Counted from the stretch's first letter, positions 15,999 through 26,162 are shown. The stretch is DNA of 36,456 nucleotides from Candidatus Gastranaerophilales bacterium (GCA_016287985.1 JAEEXX010000007.1:1-36456); one strand, 5' to 3'. Made by a program: numbers and translations. Notes: generated from the letters alone by a model not told the origin.

Positions 15999-17390
15999 TT
16001 ATACTCTGCCATACATATCTTCATAACGTATTATATCTTCTTCTACAAGCAGATCGCCTTTTTGAACTTCTACTATTTTTAAGTCTTCATTATAAGGATT
16101 TTGAAGAGAATGAATAGCTTTAACAGCGATGTCTACACTGTGCCCTGGGCTTAAAATCAGTTCCTTTCCCTCAAGAACAACCTTTGCTTTGCCTTCCAAA
16201 ACAACCCAGTGTTCACTTCTATGATTATGAGATTGAACAGAGAGTTTTTGCCCCGGATTTACATGAATCATTTTGGTTAAAAATCCTTTTCCTTCTCCCA
16301 AAACAGTATAATATCCCCAAGGGCGATATACAGTTTTATGAACTTTATGTGTAGTATCATTTTGTTTTTTTAAAGTATCGAAAATTTTCTTTACCTCTTG
16401 CGTTTTATCTGCCTTGCAAGCAAGGATTGCGTCTTCGGTTTCAACAAGTACGATGTCTTCCAATCCGATTGTTGCAACAAGTTTTGATGAAGAATAAACG
16501 AACGAATTTTTAGAACCTTCATCAATTACATGTCCTATTTTAACATTACCGTTTTCGTCTTTTTTACTTACATCATATATTGATTTCCAGCTTCCTAAAT
16601 CATTCCAGTCGCTCTTTAGTTGAACCAGCGCAATTTTATCTGACTTTTCCATAATTGCATAGTCAATTGAAATAGAAGGCATCTTATCAAACTCAGTAAA
16701 AGGTATTTCGGAAGATTTCGTAAAATCGAAGTTTTTCAATTTTTCATATATTTCAGGCGTAAATTTAGAAGCTTCGTCCAGCAGCACGGATGCTTTAAAC
16801 ATAAAAATACCGCTGTTCCAATAATAATTCCCGTCAGCCAGGTATTGTTCTGCGGTTTTTTCGTCAGGTTTTTCTACAAATTTATTAACCTTAAAGCCTT
16901 CCGATACTTGTATTTTTGATGTATTTATGTATCCATAACCGGTTTCTGGGTATGAAGGTTTAATACCAAATGTAACAATATAACCTTGTTCCGCAATTTT
17001 TTCACCCTCTTTAACTGTGTCAACAAAGCTCTTAGTATTGTTAATCTTATGATCAGACGGTACAACAAGTATAACCGGATCGGATTTCGATGTTTCGGTA
17101 ATATATTTTGTGCCGAGAATTATTGCAGGTGCTGTATTTTTTGAAATCGGCTCTGATAAAACGACAGGATTTTCCGTAATTGAAGAAAGCTGATATTTGA
17201 CATTGGAAAGATGTTTCACCCCTGTCATACTTACAATATTCTTAGCATTGATACATTCCTTTAGTCTTAAAAATGTTGCCTGCAACAGGCTCTCGCTGGT
17301 TTGAATGTTTAAAAGTTGCTTAGGATAAAGTTCTCTTGACAAAGGCCACAATCTGCTTCCGGAACCTCCAGCTAAAATTAATCCGTACAT
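15999..17390 (-). CDS. manC: Mannose-1-phosphate guanylyltransferase / mannose-6-phosphate isomerase
   Basis: Makes GDP-mannose for surface polysaccharides. The 463-residue protein has the N-terminal nucleotidyltransferase signature ILAGGSGSRLWPLSRELYPK (about residues 5-24), with VPSDHKI and a WNSGIFMFKA block. From about residue 345 is the cupin-type phosphomannose isomerase domain, with RPWGYY, the metal-site stretch HNHRSEHWVVLEG and a late PGHSVDIAVKAIHS. This two-domain ManC/CpsB form is the usual type II enzyme. No glycan genes flank it, and it stands between rlmH and a HEAT-like gene. Confidence 0.92.
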   Translation of the reverse strand: MYGLILAGGSGSRLWPLSRELYPKQLLNIQTSESLLQATFLRLKECINAKNIVSMTGVKHLSNVKYQLSSITENPVVLSEPISKNTAPAIILGTKYITETSKSDPVILVVPSDHKINNTKSFVDTVKEGEKIAEQGYIVTFGIKPSYPETGYGYINTSKIQVSEGFKVNKFVEKPDEKTAEQYLADGNYYWNSGIFMFKASVLLDEASKFTPEIYEKLKNFDFTKSSEIPFTEFDKMPSISIDYAIMEKSDKIALVQLKSDWNDLGSWKSIYDVSKKDENGNVKIGHVIDEGSKNSFVYSSSKLVATIGLEDIVLVETEDAILACKADKTQEVKKIFDTLKKQNDTTHKVHKTVYRPWGYYTVLGEGKGFLTKMIHVNPGQKLSVQSHNHRSEHWVVLEGKAKVVLEGKELILSPGHSVDIAVKAIHSLQNPYNEDLKIVEVQKGDLLVEEDIIRYEDMYGRV

Positions 17391-17498
17391 ATATCTCTCC
17401 TTAAAGTAATTAATATTTTATCATAAAAAGTGATTAATTGTATAAGTAAATAGGTTAAACTGAGATTTTAGATCCAAAATAGTATTATAGGTTATTTC

Positions 17499-18227
17499 TT
17501 ATTTATTGGTGACATTCTGGAAAGCAGTACGTACATAGTAGTTTTCATCATTCATAAGTTTACTTCTTAAAGGTTTAAATTCAGAATTTTTAATTTCGAG
17601 AACTATTTGGGCAACTTTTTCCCGTATTGTATATTCACTCTCTTCAGAAGCTCTTGTTAAAATCTGTAAAAGCATGTTTGGATCAATTTCATTAACAAAA
17701 AGTTTCAAGCTTTCCAGGCACCAGTAAAGTTTAAAAAGCTGTTTATTAATAACATATTTTTTATCTTTGTATATAAATTTATTCATTTCACTGAAAGTTT
17801 CATCTATAAATTTTATAACAATATTAATATATGCTTTGGAAAAATTCGGCTGTCGTTTCATGAAATTAACGGAGTTGATAACAAGTCTGCATATATTTGC
17901 ATTTATGTCGACAGATGCGTTTGCAAATATTTCGGGATAATTTAAAAAAGCTCCGACATTGTTGTCTGCCGATAAAAGTTCGTCAATTTTTAACGCTGTC
18001 GCTTCACGTATTTTGCCGTCACAACCAATCAAATTGCTTATAAGTATTTCTCCTTCATCTGCATTACATACGTAATCGAGGCATAAAGCAGCTATTTGTC
18101 GTTCCGGAATATTTCCGCATTTAAGCATGTTTATAAGTTCATTATGTGAAAAAATTTTTTCAGAAAGTTCGCACGCAATTTTAAAATGGTTCTTATTATC
18201 TTTATAACAATTCTTGTTCAAGTTCAT
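17499..18227 (-). CDS. HEAT-repeat-like alpha-helical protein
   Basis: A 242-residue protein that looks all-helical. Two segments resemble HEAT repeats: ERQIAALCLDYVCNADEGEI near residues 42-61, and SEYTIREKVAQIVLEIKNSE followed by NYYVRTAFQNV at the C-terminus. No enzyme motif, signal peptide or membrane span is visible, so it is probably a cytoplasmic protein-binding scaffold. It is alone: 108 bases separate it from manC and a divergent small ORF lies upstream. I do not recognise a named family. Confidence 0.65.
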   Translation of the reverse strand: MNLNKNCYKDNKNHFKIACELSEKIFSHNELINMLKCGNIPERQIAALCLDYVCNADEGEILISNLIGCDGKIREATALKIDELLSADNNVGAFLNYPEIFANASVDINANICRLVINSVNFMKRQPNFSKAYINIVIKFIDETFSEMNKFIYKDKKYVINKQLFKLYWCLESLKLFVNEIDPNMLLQILTRASEESEYTIREKVAQIVLEIKNSEFKPLRSKLMNDENYYVRTAFQNVTNK

Positions 18228-18352
18228 AACCTTATTACTATACAGCTATATTGTAACATAAGTAATGATGAACTTTGATCAAAAAATAGTTTTAATGTAT
18301 GAGAAAGATTATTTGAATCGGTTATATTATATAAATGAACTAAGGAGAAAAT

Positions 18353-18520
18353 ATGAATTTAATACTTAATTTTATACAGAAATGTTTGGTATTCGAAAAA
18401 GAGCCACAAAAAATCGGCTTATGTCAAATTAATGACAATCCGGTGCCTATTAAAAAGAAAGAACCTTCAATAAAAAACAGAGATGTGAAGCTTTCAGATT
18501 TAATGCGCAGAGCAAGTTGA
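18353..18520 (+). CDS. Small ORF, 55 residues, unknown function
   Basis: An open frame of 55 codons starting MNLILNFIQKCLVFEKEPQK and ending VKLSDLMRRAS. It is preceded by a strong AAGGAG ribosome site (18343-18348) five bases before the ATG, and by an AT-rich -10-like TATATTATATAA near 18322-18333. The N-terminal third is amphipathic or hydrophobic, the rest basic. The position between two divergent or opposed genes with its own ribosome site supports a real gene; no homologue is recalled. Confidence 0.55.
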   Translation: MNLILNFIQKCLVFEKEPQKIGLCQINDNPVPIKKKEPSIKNRDVKLSDLMRRAS

Positions 18521-18546
18521 TATAATTCTAAAGTATTATAAAAATT

Positions 18547-18574
18547 AAATGCTCCGAATAAACTCGGAGCATTT
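18547..18574 (-). terminator. Hairpin terminator after gltX
   Basis: AAATGCTCCGA (18547-18557) and TCGGAGCATTT (18564-18574) form an 11-base stem with a six-base loop. On the minus transcript it is followed by TTAATTTTT, so it mainly ends gltX, and it may also serve the small plus-strand ORF. Confidence 0.75.
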
Positions 18575-18596
18575 AGTGATATTCTTGCGTATTAGA

Positions 18597-20063
18597 TTAT
18601 TTAATACATTTTTTTGCTCTGTTAAGAGAATGTTCTTTCCCTAAAATAGCTAAAATAGCTGTCATATCTGCTCCGCAAAGTCTGCCTGTAACAGCGGCAC
18701 GAATCGCCCACATTGTGAATTTTGGTTTATAGCCTTTTTGTTCCTTGAAATCCCCTCTGAATTTTTCAAGTTTTTCATGAAGATTTTCCTCTGTCCATTC
18801 CCAACCTTCTCCTTGTTCGACAAATGCTTTGAGAACTTCTTGTGAAAGTTCTGTTTCGATATTTTCTTTAGCTTTTTCATCGAGTTCAACATTATCGCCG
18901 CCAAAGAAATAAGTTACCGCATCTGTAATATCAGAAAGCAGTGTTAAAGGTTCATAAGTAACCTCAATCATTCTTGTATATTGAGCATCTGTCATTGAAG
19001 AAAGATCATATTTTGTTAAATACTTTTTGAGCTTTTCTTTCAGAGTTTCAATCGGCAGCATTTTTATATAATGGCTGTTCATCCATTTTAGTTTGTCATA
19101 TTCGAATATTGAATTTGAAGAAGAAATTTCATTAATTCTGAAATCTTTTGCAATTTCTTCTACAGGCTTAATCTCTTGTCCGTCTGACGGTGCCCATCCC
19201 AACAAAGCAACAAAGTTTAATAAAGCTTCGGTCAAATAACCTTGTTCTACGAAGTCAGAGACAGCAGTTGCGCCGTGTCTTTTTGAGAGTTTACTTCTGT
19301 CCGGAGCAAGTATCATACCTAAATGCCCAAATCTTGGGACTTCGAAACCTAAAGCTTCAAATATTAAGATTTGTTTATATGTATTTGAGATATGGTCTTC
19401 ACCTCTGATTACGTGAGATATTTTCATCAAAGCGTCATCAATAACAACAGCAAAGTTATAAGTAGGCGCTCCGTTTGATTTCATAATTACGAAATCGCCG
19501 ATAAGGTTTGTATCAACATGGAGTTTTCCTTTAACTAAATCTTCAAATTCTAAGATTGAAGAGTTATGAAAGGCCTTTTGGGCTTTTGAAACATTAAACC
19601 TAATTGCCGGCTTTCTGCCTTCTGCTCTCAATTTTGCTTTTTCTTCTTCGGTTAAATTTTCACATTTTTTTGAATACACATAGGCTTGTTTATTTTTTGT
19701 CGCTTCTTCTTTTTCTGCCTCAAGTTCTTCGGGAGTGCAGAAACACTCATATGCAAATCCTTTGTCTAAAAGTTCTTGAACATATTTGGGATAAATATCA
19801 AAACGTTCTGACTGCGTATAAGGACCATAATCTCCGCCTACATCAGGTCCTTCATCCCAATTTAACCCCAAGGCTTTTAATGAATCAAAAATATTATCAA
19901 CATATTCTTTGGAAGTCCTTTCGGCGTCAGTATCTTCTATTCTTAATATAAATTTACCATTATTTTTTTTCGCGAATAAATAATTAAACAATGCTGTCCT
20001 TGCTGTACCGATATGTAAATTCCCGCTCGGCGAAGGTGCGATTCTTACTCTTACGTCACTCAT
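18597..20063 (-). CDS. gltX: Glutamyl-tRNA synthetase
   Basis: Charges tRNA-Glu (and possibly tRNA-Gln, to be amidated later) with glutamate. The protein is about 488 residues. The class I signature is HIGTART at residues 17-23, after RIAPSPSGNL. The KMSKS equivalent is SKLSKRHG near 255. The C-terminal anticodon-binding region ends with the weak but typical GKEHSLNRAKK. I start at the ATG at 20063, seven bases after AAAGGA; the in-frame ATG at 20084 would add seven non-conserved residues. It is a single-gene unit with its own terminator. Confidence 0.94.
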   Translation of the reverse strand: MSDVRVRIAPSPSGNLHIGTARTALFNYLFAKKNNGKFILRIEDTDAERTSKEYVDNIFDSLKALGLNWDEGPDVGGDYGPYTQSERFDIYPKYVQELLDKGFAYECFCTPEELEAEKEEATKNKQAYVYSKKCENLTEEEKAKLRAEGRKPAIRFNVSKAQKAFHNSSILEFEDLVKGKLHVDTNLIGDFVIMKSNGAPTYNFAVVIDDALMKISHVIRGEDHISNTYKQILIFEALGFEVPRFGHLGMILAPDRSKLSKRHGATAVSDFVEQGYLTEALLNFVALLGWAPSDGQEIKPVEEIAKDFRINEISSSNSIFEYDKLKWMNSHYIKMLPIETLKEKLKKYLTKYDLSSMTDAQYTRMIEVTYEPLTLLSDITDAVTYFFGGDNVELDEKAKENIETELSQEVLKAFVEQGEGWEWTEENLHEKLEKFRGDFKEQKGYKPKFTMWAIRAAVTGRLCGADMTAILAILGKEHSLNRAKKCIK

Positions 20064-20330
20064 CTTATTTCCTTTCTTTTGCATAAAGATTATCTAACAA
20101 ATATAAGTCAAAAACAACATTAAAAATTTTGTTTGTAAATTTCTTGTTTTTTGCTTGCTTTATAATTCATAATATGCTAAGCTAAAATTGTAAAGTTATA
20201 TTAGGATAGAGAGAGTTTGTGATTTCTGTTTAAAGTTGAATTAAATAGACTAAATGAATGGTTTCAATCTATTTTAGATATAATATAGTTTAGGTATGTA
20301 AGAGTTAAATCGGATAGTTAGAAGTAAGCT

Positions 20331-20993
20331 ATGAAAACATGTGATTATATGAAAGAAAAGAAAAAAACAGGTCTTGTACATCGCTTTGGGCAAATTGCGA
20401 ATTTATTTTTCGGTTTTATCAATGAGCACAGAAGTTCCATACCCAAGTTTTTGGCGATTGTAGTTATTTTGTCTGTAATATCTGTGATAGCGGCAAGTAA
20501 AGATACCAGTGAGGCAGGGATTGCTGAGTTTGGTTCCGTCAAAATGGCGACAATTCCGTTGGCTGCATCTTCATCACAGAAGAGCGTGATATCGATTCCT
20601 AAAGGCATGGTAAAGGCTAATCCGTTCGTTCCGTACAGAGATATTAGTGGTACCAGTACGGTTAGCGATGTTCCTGCTTATAATTTGATAGAACCGCCGG
20701 AAGTAATTAATGAGAATTCTGATGCGGCGAGGGTTATGGATACAATAGTATCCGGAATTTTGTTTGACAAGTTTAGTCCGTCTGCAATTTTAAATATTGA
20801 GGGCAATGATTATCTCGTCAAAAAGGGTGATGTCGTAAACAACTATAAGGTTGTTAGCATTGCGCAAGATTCTGTAACGGTGCAATTAGGTGCCAATGTG
20901 TATAAAGCAGGCATAGGTGAAATCCTTACAGAGGGTAATTTAAATTATAATGAAGTTTCAAACCTAAATAATAGATTCGGAGGTGTAAAATAA
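20331..20993 (+). CDS. PilP/GspC-like inner-membrane pilus assembly protein
   Basis: A 220-residue protein with one membrane span near residues 38-54 (FLAIVVILSVISVIAAS), a Pro/Ser-rich linker, and a C-terminal domain (about 138-195) with SGILFDKFSPSAILNIEGND and YLVKKGDVVNNYKVVSI. That pattern matches the homology region of GspC/PilP proteins, which tie the inner-membrane platform to the secretin. The start is uncertain: MKTC at 20331 or MKEK at 20349, neither with a clear Shine-Dalgarno. It is followed immediately by the secretin gene (TAATG overlap). The 20064-20330 region upstream contains two TATAAT-like boxes (20161-20166, 20279-20284) and no other gene. Confidence 0.7.
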   Translation: MKTCDYMKEKKKTGLVHRFGQIANLFFGFINEHRSSIPKFLAIVVILSVISVIAASKDTSEAGIAEFGSVKMATIPLAASSSQKSVISIPKGMVKANPFVPYRDISGTSTVSDVPAYNLIEPPEVINENSDAARVMDTIVSGILFDKFSPSAILNIEGNDYLVKKGDVVNNYKVVSIAQDSVTVQLGANVYKAGIGEILTEGNLNYNEVSNLNNRFGGVK

Positions 20994-22906
20994 TGGGTTA
21001 CAGTAATATAAAAAGAGTGTTGTCCGCAGCTTTATTGCTTGCTTTTTCAATGCCATCAACATTTGCGTTCCCGGCATACAACAGTTCTTACTCGAATCCA
21101 CGCTCAAATGCCAGTTCAATGACTTTGGCCGGTGATGTGAGTTTGACTGATAACAATCAAGCCATTACATTGAGTTTGCGTGATTCTGATGTAAAACAAG
21201 TATTAAGAATGTTTGCAGATAAAGCCGGAATGAATATAGTTTTCCATAGTTCTGTTGACGGTAAAGTCACACTTGATTTGGTTAACACTCCGATAAATGA
21301 AGCTTTTAAATTAGTTTTATCAGTTGCCGGTTTAAACTATTACAAACAAGGCAATACGATGGTTATAATATCGAAAGACAGTGATGCAAATACTGCATAT
21401 TCAAAGCAAGAAATGATGGTATTCCCTATTACTTATGTAAGTGCTACCAGTATTGCTGACTTTTTAAATCAAAATGTATTTAGTATGAAAAAAACAGGTA
21501 TGTCCGGTACGGATGCTGCAACTGTAAACTCAGCAACTAATGAGCTGATTGTATTTGGTATGCCTTCTGATGAAGCAATAGTAAGAAAAGTTATTGCTCA
21601 GTTCGACAGAGAGCCGTATTCAAGGACATTCCATGTAAATCATACAACTCCGGCTGAAATGGCTGACATGATATGTAATTTGTTATTACCATCTCGTGGT
21701 ATGGGTGAAGCGAATCAATCTTCTCCAAGCAAGGAAGGTGTTCCGATAGATGTTCCTGATGCGGCTCCCGGCATGGTCGTAGGTGGTGCAGCAGGTATTA
21801 TGACAGGTGGTGCTGCCGAAGCCGGTGGGGTTGATGAATTAAAGCTTGGTGAAGGTATTGTTGCTTGTACAATGGCACCAACAACAAGTGGTTCAGTTGC
21901 TCCTTTTAACGTTCAGAATTTATCCATTGCGTACTTCCCTCAAAGAGGTACAATTACAATGATGGGTGGTTCTGATGCCCAAGCAAGAATGGTTGAGCAT
22001 TTTATAAAAGCTAATGACGTAAAACAGCCGCAGGCATATTTGGAAGTTTCTATTGTAGAATTAAACGAAGCAGGTTCAAAAGAATTTCAGAATCAATGGC
22101 AGCTATATAACAAATATTGGAAAGCCAGCTTTGATGGCGAAGGTTTCAGTGCTGGTCGTCCTACTATAGGAAATTATACAAAGAATCGTACTCCTTTAAC
22201 ACGTTATGTTTGGGAAAATATTACAGGTTTGCCTTATCAAGATAAAGATGGTGCTTGGAAAGTTCCTGAACAAGTAGCACAAAGCTTTACAGATGTGTTG
22301 CCTGGTGTTAAGCTTTCTTGGACGATGAATTACATTATATCAAACCGTAAGGGTAGAGTTTTAGCTAATCCAAAAATATTGATTACAAATGGTAAAGAAT
22401 CTGTAATTGATTTAACACAAGATTATGTTGAAAAAATGACGGCAGAATATTTAACGTCTGCAAGTAACGGCGAAAGTACAGTAGGTACAGTTCAAAGGGA
22501 TTATACTATAGGCAGCGATTTGGGTATAAAAGTTTCTTTGATTCCGTTCATTTCTCCTGAGGGTTATGTAACATTAAATATTAAGCCTGAATACTCAACA
22601 ATAGCAGATCAAGTTTATGCATTGGGTGAAACAGGAACTAATGAGTTAGTTGCTACATTATTAAGCAGAAGAGACTTGGATTTGAAAAATGTTAGAATTA
22701 AAGATGGTGAAACACTTGTAATCGGCGGTATGTTGCAAGAAGTCGAAAATAAGACAGTCAAAAAGATTCCTGTATTAGGAGATTTGCCTTTGGTCGGTTC
22801 TGCATTCCGTTCGACATCTACTAATAAAACAAAATCCGAGTTGGTTATAATGATTACTCCAAATATTATCAACGACGGAGAAGGTGCTATTGCTGATAGT
22901 ATATAA
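20993..22906 (+). CDS. Secretin (PilQ/GspD family outer-membrane channel)
   Basis: Forms the multimeric outer-membrane pore of a type IV pilus or type II secretion system. The 637-residue protein has a signal peptide (hydrophobic LLLAFSMPSTFAFPA, about residues 14-28), then an STN-type domain (LRDSDVKQVLRMFADKAGMN, about 63-82) and two N-domain repeats (YVSATSIADFLNQ; HVNHTTPAEMADMICNLL). A Gly/Ala/Met-rich linker lies near 258-280. The C-terminal secretin domain has VLANPKILITNGKES, VSLIPFISPEGYVTLNI, and IPVLGDLPLVGSAFRS near the end. No lipoprotein box or S-domain is seen. It lies between the PilP-like gene and the ATPase. Confidence 0.92.
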   Translation: MGYSNIKRVLSAALLLAFSMPSTFAFPAYNSSYSNPRSNASSMTLAGDVSLTDNNQAITLSLRDSDVKQVLRMFADKAGMNIVFHSSVDGKVTLDLVNTPINEAFKLVLSVAGLNYYKQGNTMVIISKDSDANTAYSKQEMMVFPITYVSATSIADFLNQNVFSMKKTGMSGTDAATVNSATNELIVFGMPSDEAIVRKVIAQFDREPYSRTFHVNHTTPAEMADMICNLLLPSRGMGEANQSSPSKEGVPIDVPDAAPGMVVGGAAGIMTGGAAEAGGVDELKLGEGIVACTMAPTTSGSVAPFNVQNLSIAYFPQRGTITMMGGSDAQARMVEHFIKANDVKQPQAYLEVSIVELNEAGSKEFQNQWQLYNKYWKASFDGEGFSAGRPTIGNYTKNRTPLTRYVWENITGLPYQDKDGAWKVPEQVAQSFTDVLPGVKLSWTMNYIISNRKGRVLANPKILITNGKESVIDLTQDYVEKMTAEYLTSASNGESTVGTVQRDYTIGSDLGIKVSLIPFISPEGYVTLNIKPEYSTIADQVYALGETGTNELVATLLSRRDLDLKNVRIKDGETLVIGGMLQEVENKTVKKIPVLGDLPLVGSAFRSTSTNKTKSELVIMITPNIINDGEGAIADSI

Positions 22907-22913
22907 TTAAACT

Positions 22914-24953
22914 ATGTCTAATCAACTGGAAAAACTAAAAAATAGTATAAAAAAAGAATATACTGATAATTTCGAATTAAACCTGATGAAATCATCAGGT
23001 TTTATTCCAGTTGATAAAAGACAAGAGGATTTTTATGTAATATTAAACAAGGCAAATGTATCTAATAAGATAAAAATCGAAACCTTAATAAAAGAGAAAT
23101 TTAGTGGTTGTAATCCAAAGTTTATACCTGTAGAATCAAGCGACTTTGAGTCTTTATTTAATTCAATCCAACAAACTGTAACACCGGTTCAGGATAGTAA
23201 TGCATCAGCATCAGATACGGAGTTATCTGCTGAGGATATGCTTGTGGGGATTGGTTGGATTACTCAGGCACAGTTAGACGAATGTAAATCAGATGCTGTT
23301 AATCGTAAATTACCTCTAAGTGCCGTTTTTGCGGACAAAGGATATTTATCTCAAGAAAAAATTGCTTCTTACTTGAAAAAAAAATATTCATGTGAAGTTA
23401 TTTCAAAGTCAAATATTACGGTAGATGCAAAAATTTTGAAAATGCTTCCTGATGATTTTGTTGAACGTAAACATGCAATAATCATGTCAATGGAGGGTGA
23501 TAAGCTTGGTGTTGCCATGGTTGATCCAAGCGATAAATATACAATAAGAGAAATTTCATTGTCTACCGGACGAGCTCTGAATGTGTATGCGATTGCATAC
23601 AACGAATACGAAATGTTTCTCAAAGAATTTGATTTAATGAAACAAAATGAGAAACATGCAAAAGAAACAGAGAGAATTATTCAAAGTATTGAAGAAGAAA
23701 CAGCCCAATATAACCAGGAAGAATCGCTATGGTCTCAGGTAGAGAAAGAGCTTCAAGATGCCAGCGGTAACGTAGCAAAATTTGTATATAAAATTATTAC
23801 AGATGCTATAGATGCAAAGGCTTCTGATATTCACATAGAGCCAAGGATCGGTTATTATGTTGTAAGATTGCGTTCTGATGGTATCTTAAAAAAAGTTTTA
23901 GAAATCCCTGGTAGTATTGAACAAGCCGTTATTACCCGTTTTAAAGTTTTGGCAAGAATGAATATTGCCGAGCACAGACGTCCTCAGGATGGTACTTTTT
24001 CCATTAAATATAATGACAGGATGTACGATTTTCGTATAAATACGCTACCCGTATCAGGTAAAGAAAAAGTTGTAATACGTATTTTGGCGCCAGCCGTAAG
24101 TTTAAAAGCTGCCGGCGATAAAATGATTATTACAGGTGCATCAGAAGAAGATATAACAAAAATCCATGATATGGTTCAATGTCCAAATGGAATTATTCTT
24201 ACATCAGGTCCTACCGGTTCAGGTAAAACAACAACTTTGTATACAATTCTAAAAGCACTGAATAAAGAAGATGTTAATATAACTACAATTGAAGATCCTA
24301 TAGAAATTAAACTTGAAGGTATTAATCAATCTCAGGTAAATCCAAAGGCTGATATTACGTTTGCTTCTTGTATGAGAGCTATATTACGTCAAGACCCTGA
24401 TATTATTCTAGTTGGTGAAATCCGTGACTTTGAAACATTGGAAGTCGCAATATCTGCTGCTTTGACAGGTCACCTCGTATTAAGCACGGTGCACACGAAT
24501 TCAGCGGCTGCAACTGTTACACGTTTAATAGAAATGGGTGCTAAGGACTATTTAGTTTCATCAACATTAACAGGTGTAATTGCACAGAGACTTGTCAGAA
24601 GGCTTTGTGATAAATGTAAAGAGGCTTATTTCCCTACTGAAGAAGAAGTTAAGCATATTTCAAATAATCCGGAAGAGCAACAGAGATTGTTGAAAACAAA
24701 ACTATATCGTAAAAAAGGTTGTAAAGACTGCGGTTATTTAGGCTATGCAGGGCGTTTAGGTATATATGAAATAATGCCCATTACACGTGAGATTAAAAAA
24801 CTTATTGCGCAAGGTGCGCATGATATAGAAATAGAAGAAGCTGCTGTTGCAGCAGGTATGAATACTCTTAAAACATCTTGTTTGAATCATATTTTACAAG
24901 GAAATACGACATCAAGCGAGTTTATAAGGGTTCTTGGTTACGCAAACGAATAG
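22914..24953 (+). CDS. Type IV pilus / type II secretion assembly ATPase (PilB/GspE family)
   Basis: Cytoplasmic hexameric ATPase that drives pilin polymerisation. The 679-residue protein has an unusual N-terminal part of about 100 residues, then a MshEN-type domain (ITQAQLDECKSDAVNRKLPL, about residues 115-134). The catalytic core has SDIHIEPR, Walker A GPTGSGKTTTLY (near 435), the Asp box TIEDPIE, Walker B ILVGEIRD, and the His box HLVLSTVHTN. A tetracysteine zinc site follows (CDKC...CKDC). These Cys pairs are typical of GspE/PilB rather than the retraction ATPase PilT. The ribosome site is weak and translation probably couples to the secretin, seven bases upstream. Confidence 0.94.
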   Translation: MSNQLEKLKNSIKKEYTDNFELNLMKSSGFIPVDKRQEDFYVILNKANVSNKIKIETLIKEKFSGCNPKFIPVESSDFESLFNSIQQTVTPVQDSNASASDTELSAEDMLVGIGWITQAQLDECKSDAVNRKLPLSAVFADKGYLSQEKIASYLKKKYSCEVISKSNITVDAKILKMLPDDFVERKHAIIMSMEGDKLGVAMVDPSDKYTIREISLSTGRALNVYAIAYNEYEMFLKEFDLMKQNEKHAKETERIIQSIEEETAQYNQEESLWSQVEKELQDASGNVAKFVYKIITDAIDAKASDIHIEPRIGYYVVRLRSDGILKKVLEIPGSIEQAVITRFKVLARMNIAEHRRPQDGTFSIKYNDRMYDFRINTLPVSGKEKVVIRILAPAVSLKAAGDKMIITGASEEDITKIHDMVQCPNGIILTSGPTGSGKTTTLYTILKALNKEDVNITTIEDPIEIKLEGINQSQVNPKADITFASCMRAILRQDPDIILVGEIRDFETLEVAISAALTGHLVLSTVHTNSAAATVTRLIEMGAKDYLVSSTLTGVIAQRLVRRLCDKCKEAYFPTEEEVKHISNNPEEQQRLLKTKLYRKKGCKDCGYLGYAGRLGIYEIMPITREIKKLIAQGAHDIEIEEAAVAAGMNTLKTSCLNHILQGNTTSSEFIRVLGYANE

Positions 24954-24965
24954 GAAGGGTTCTAT

Positions 24966-26162
24966 ATGCCAATATACAGTTATGAAGCATTAAAATCTGG
25001 TAAACAAATTGTAAAAGGTGAAGTCACAGCTGCAAATTTAAAAGATGCTCGTGAAATTATCAGAAAGATGGGGCTAGTACCAACAAGGCTAAATGAGTTT
25101 GTTGATAACAAAAAGCGTAATGGTAATTTGTCCAGCATGTCATTGGTGGAAAAGATTGATTTTATATCAACATTACAAATTTTGCTTTCATCCGGTATTC
25201 CTGCCGTAGAATCGCTGATGTTTATGGAGCAGGAAGCTGCAAGAAAGAAAATTCGTGATATCTCGAGAGTTTTAAAAACTCAAATCATGGGAGGTTCTAC
25301 TTTTGCAGATACTTTAGCAAGGTATCCGGGTATCTTTGGGTATATCTTCATAGGTTTGTTTAAAGCAGGTGAAGAAGCCGGTGAATTAGAAAAAACCTTG
25401 GGACGTATTAACGGGTTACTTACTAAGCAGGCTAATATAAAAGCTAAAGTTATCGGGACTCTTATTTATCCGGCATTTGTTATTTTATTAGCTATTGTAG
25501 TTACCTTAGTTATGTTAATGTTTGTATTCCCTGCTTTCAAAGAAATGTTTGAGCAGCAGGATAAGGCATTACCGTGGATTACTTCAATGATGATTGCTGC
25601 CGGTGATTACTTAAAACAATATTGGTTTACAATTCCAATATTCCTTGGGGCATTTATTGCTTTTTGTATTGTGTGTCTCAGATGGAAACCGGCAAGGGAA
25701 ATTTTGGATAAAACGGTGTTAAAAATACCTTTGCTTAATAATTTGATATTATATTCAAACTATTCAAACTTTTTATCTGTTTTAAGTGTATCATATGATG
25801 CAGGTATTCCGATTGTCGACTGTTTACACTTAGCAGTTATAACGTTAGAAAACTCTGTATTAAAAACCAAACTGAGTAGTGCAATTGTCAAAGTTCAACA
25901 AGGTTTGCAAGTATCTCAAGCGTTAAAATCAACTAAAATTGTTCCAAGAATGCTTTTATTTATGATAGCAACCGGTGAACAATCAGGTCGTTTGGGTGAT
26001 ATGCTTGAAAAAGGTGTTAATTTCTTGGATAGAACTTTGGATGGTATTATTGATACAATGACCAAGATGATTGAGCCGATAATGCTTTTGGTAATCGGAA
26101 GTATTGTACTTGTAATGGCTCTGTCTCTATACTTACCGTTGTTCCAGTCTTATATGCAATAG
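24966..26162 (+). CDS. Type IV pilus / type II secretion inner-membrane platform protein (PilC/GspF family)
   Basis: The polytopic platform protein on which the assembly ATPase acts. At 398 residues it is normal for the family. It begins PIYSYEALKSGKQIVKGEV, as GspF proteins do, and has the two duplicated cytoplasmic GspF domains (FISTLQILLSSGIPAVESL; FLSVLSVSYDAGIPIVDCL) with the typical GEEAGELE and GEQSGRLGDML signatures. Three membrane spans lie near residues 170-190, 220-240 and 370-390. It follows the ATPase gene after 12 bases. Confidence 0.93.
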   Translation: MPIYSYEALKSGKQIVKGEVTAANLKDAREIIRKMGLVPTRLNEFVDNKKRNGNLSSMSLVEKIDFISTLQILLSSGIPAVESLMFMEQEAARKKIRDISRVLKTQIMGGSTFADTLARYPGIFGYIFIGLFKAGEEAGELEKTLGRINGLLTKQANIKAKVIGTLIYPAFVILLAIVVTLVMLMFVFPAFKEMFEQQDKALPWITSMMIAAGDYLKQYWFTIPIFLGAFIAFCIVCLRWKPAREILDKTVLKIPLLNNLILYSNYSNFLSVLSVSYDAGIPIVDCLHLAVITLENSVLKTKLSSAIVKVQQGLQVSQALKSTKIVPRMLLFMIATGEQSGRLGDMLEKGVNFLDRTLDGIIDTMTKMIEPIMLLVIGSIVLVMALSLYLPLFQSYMQ

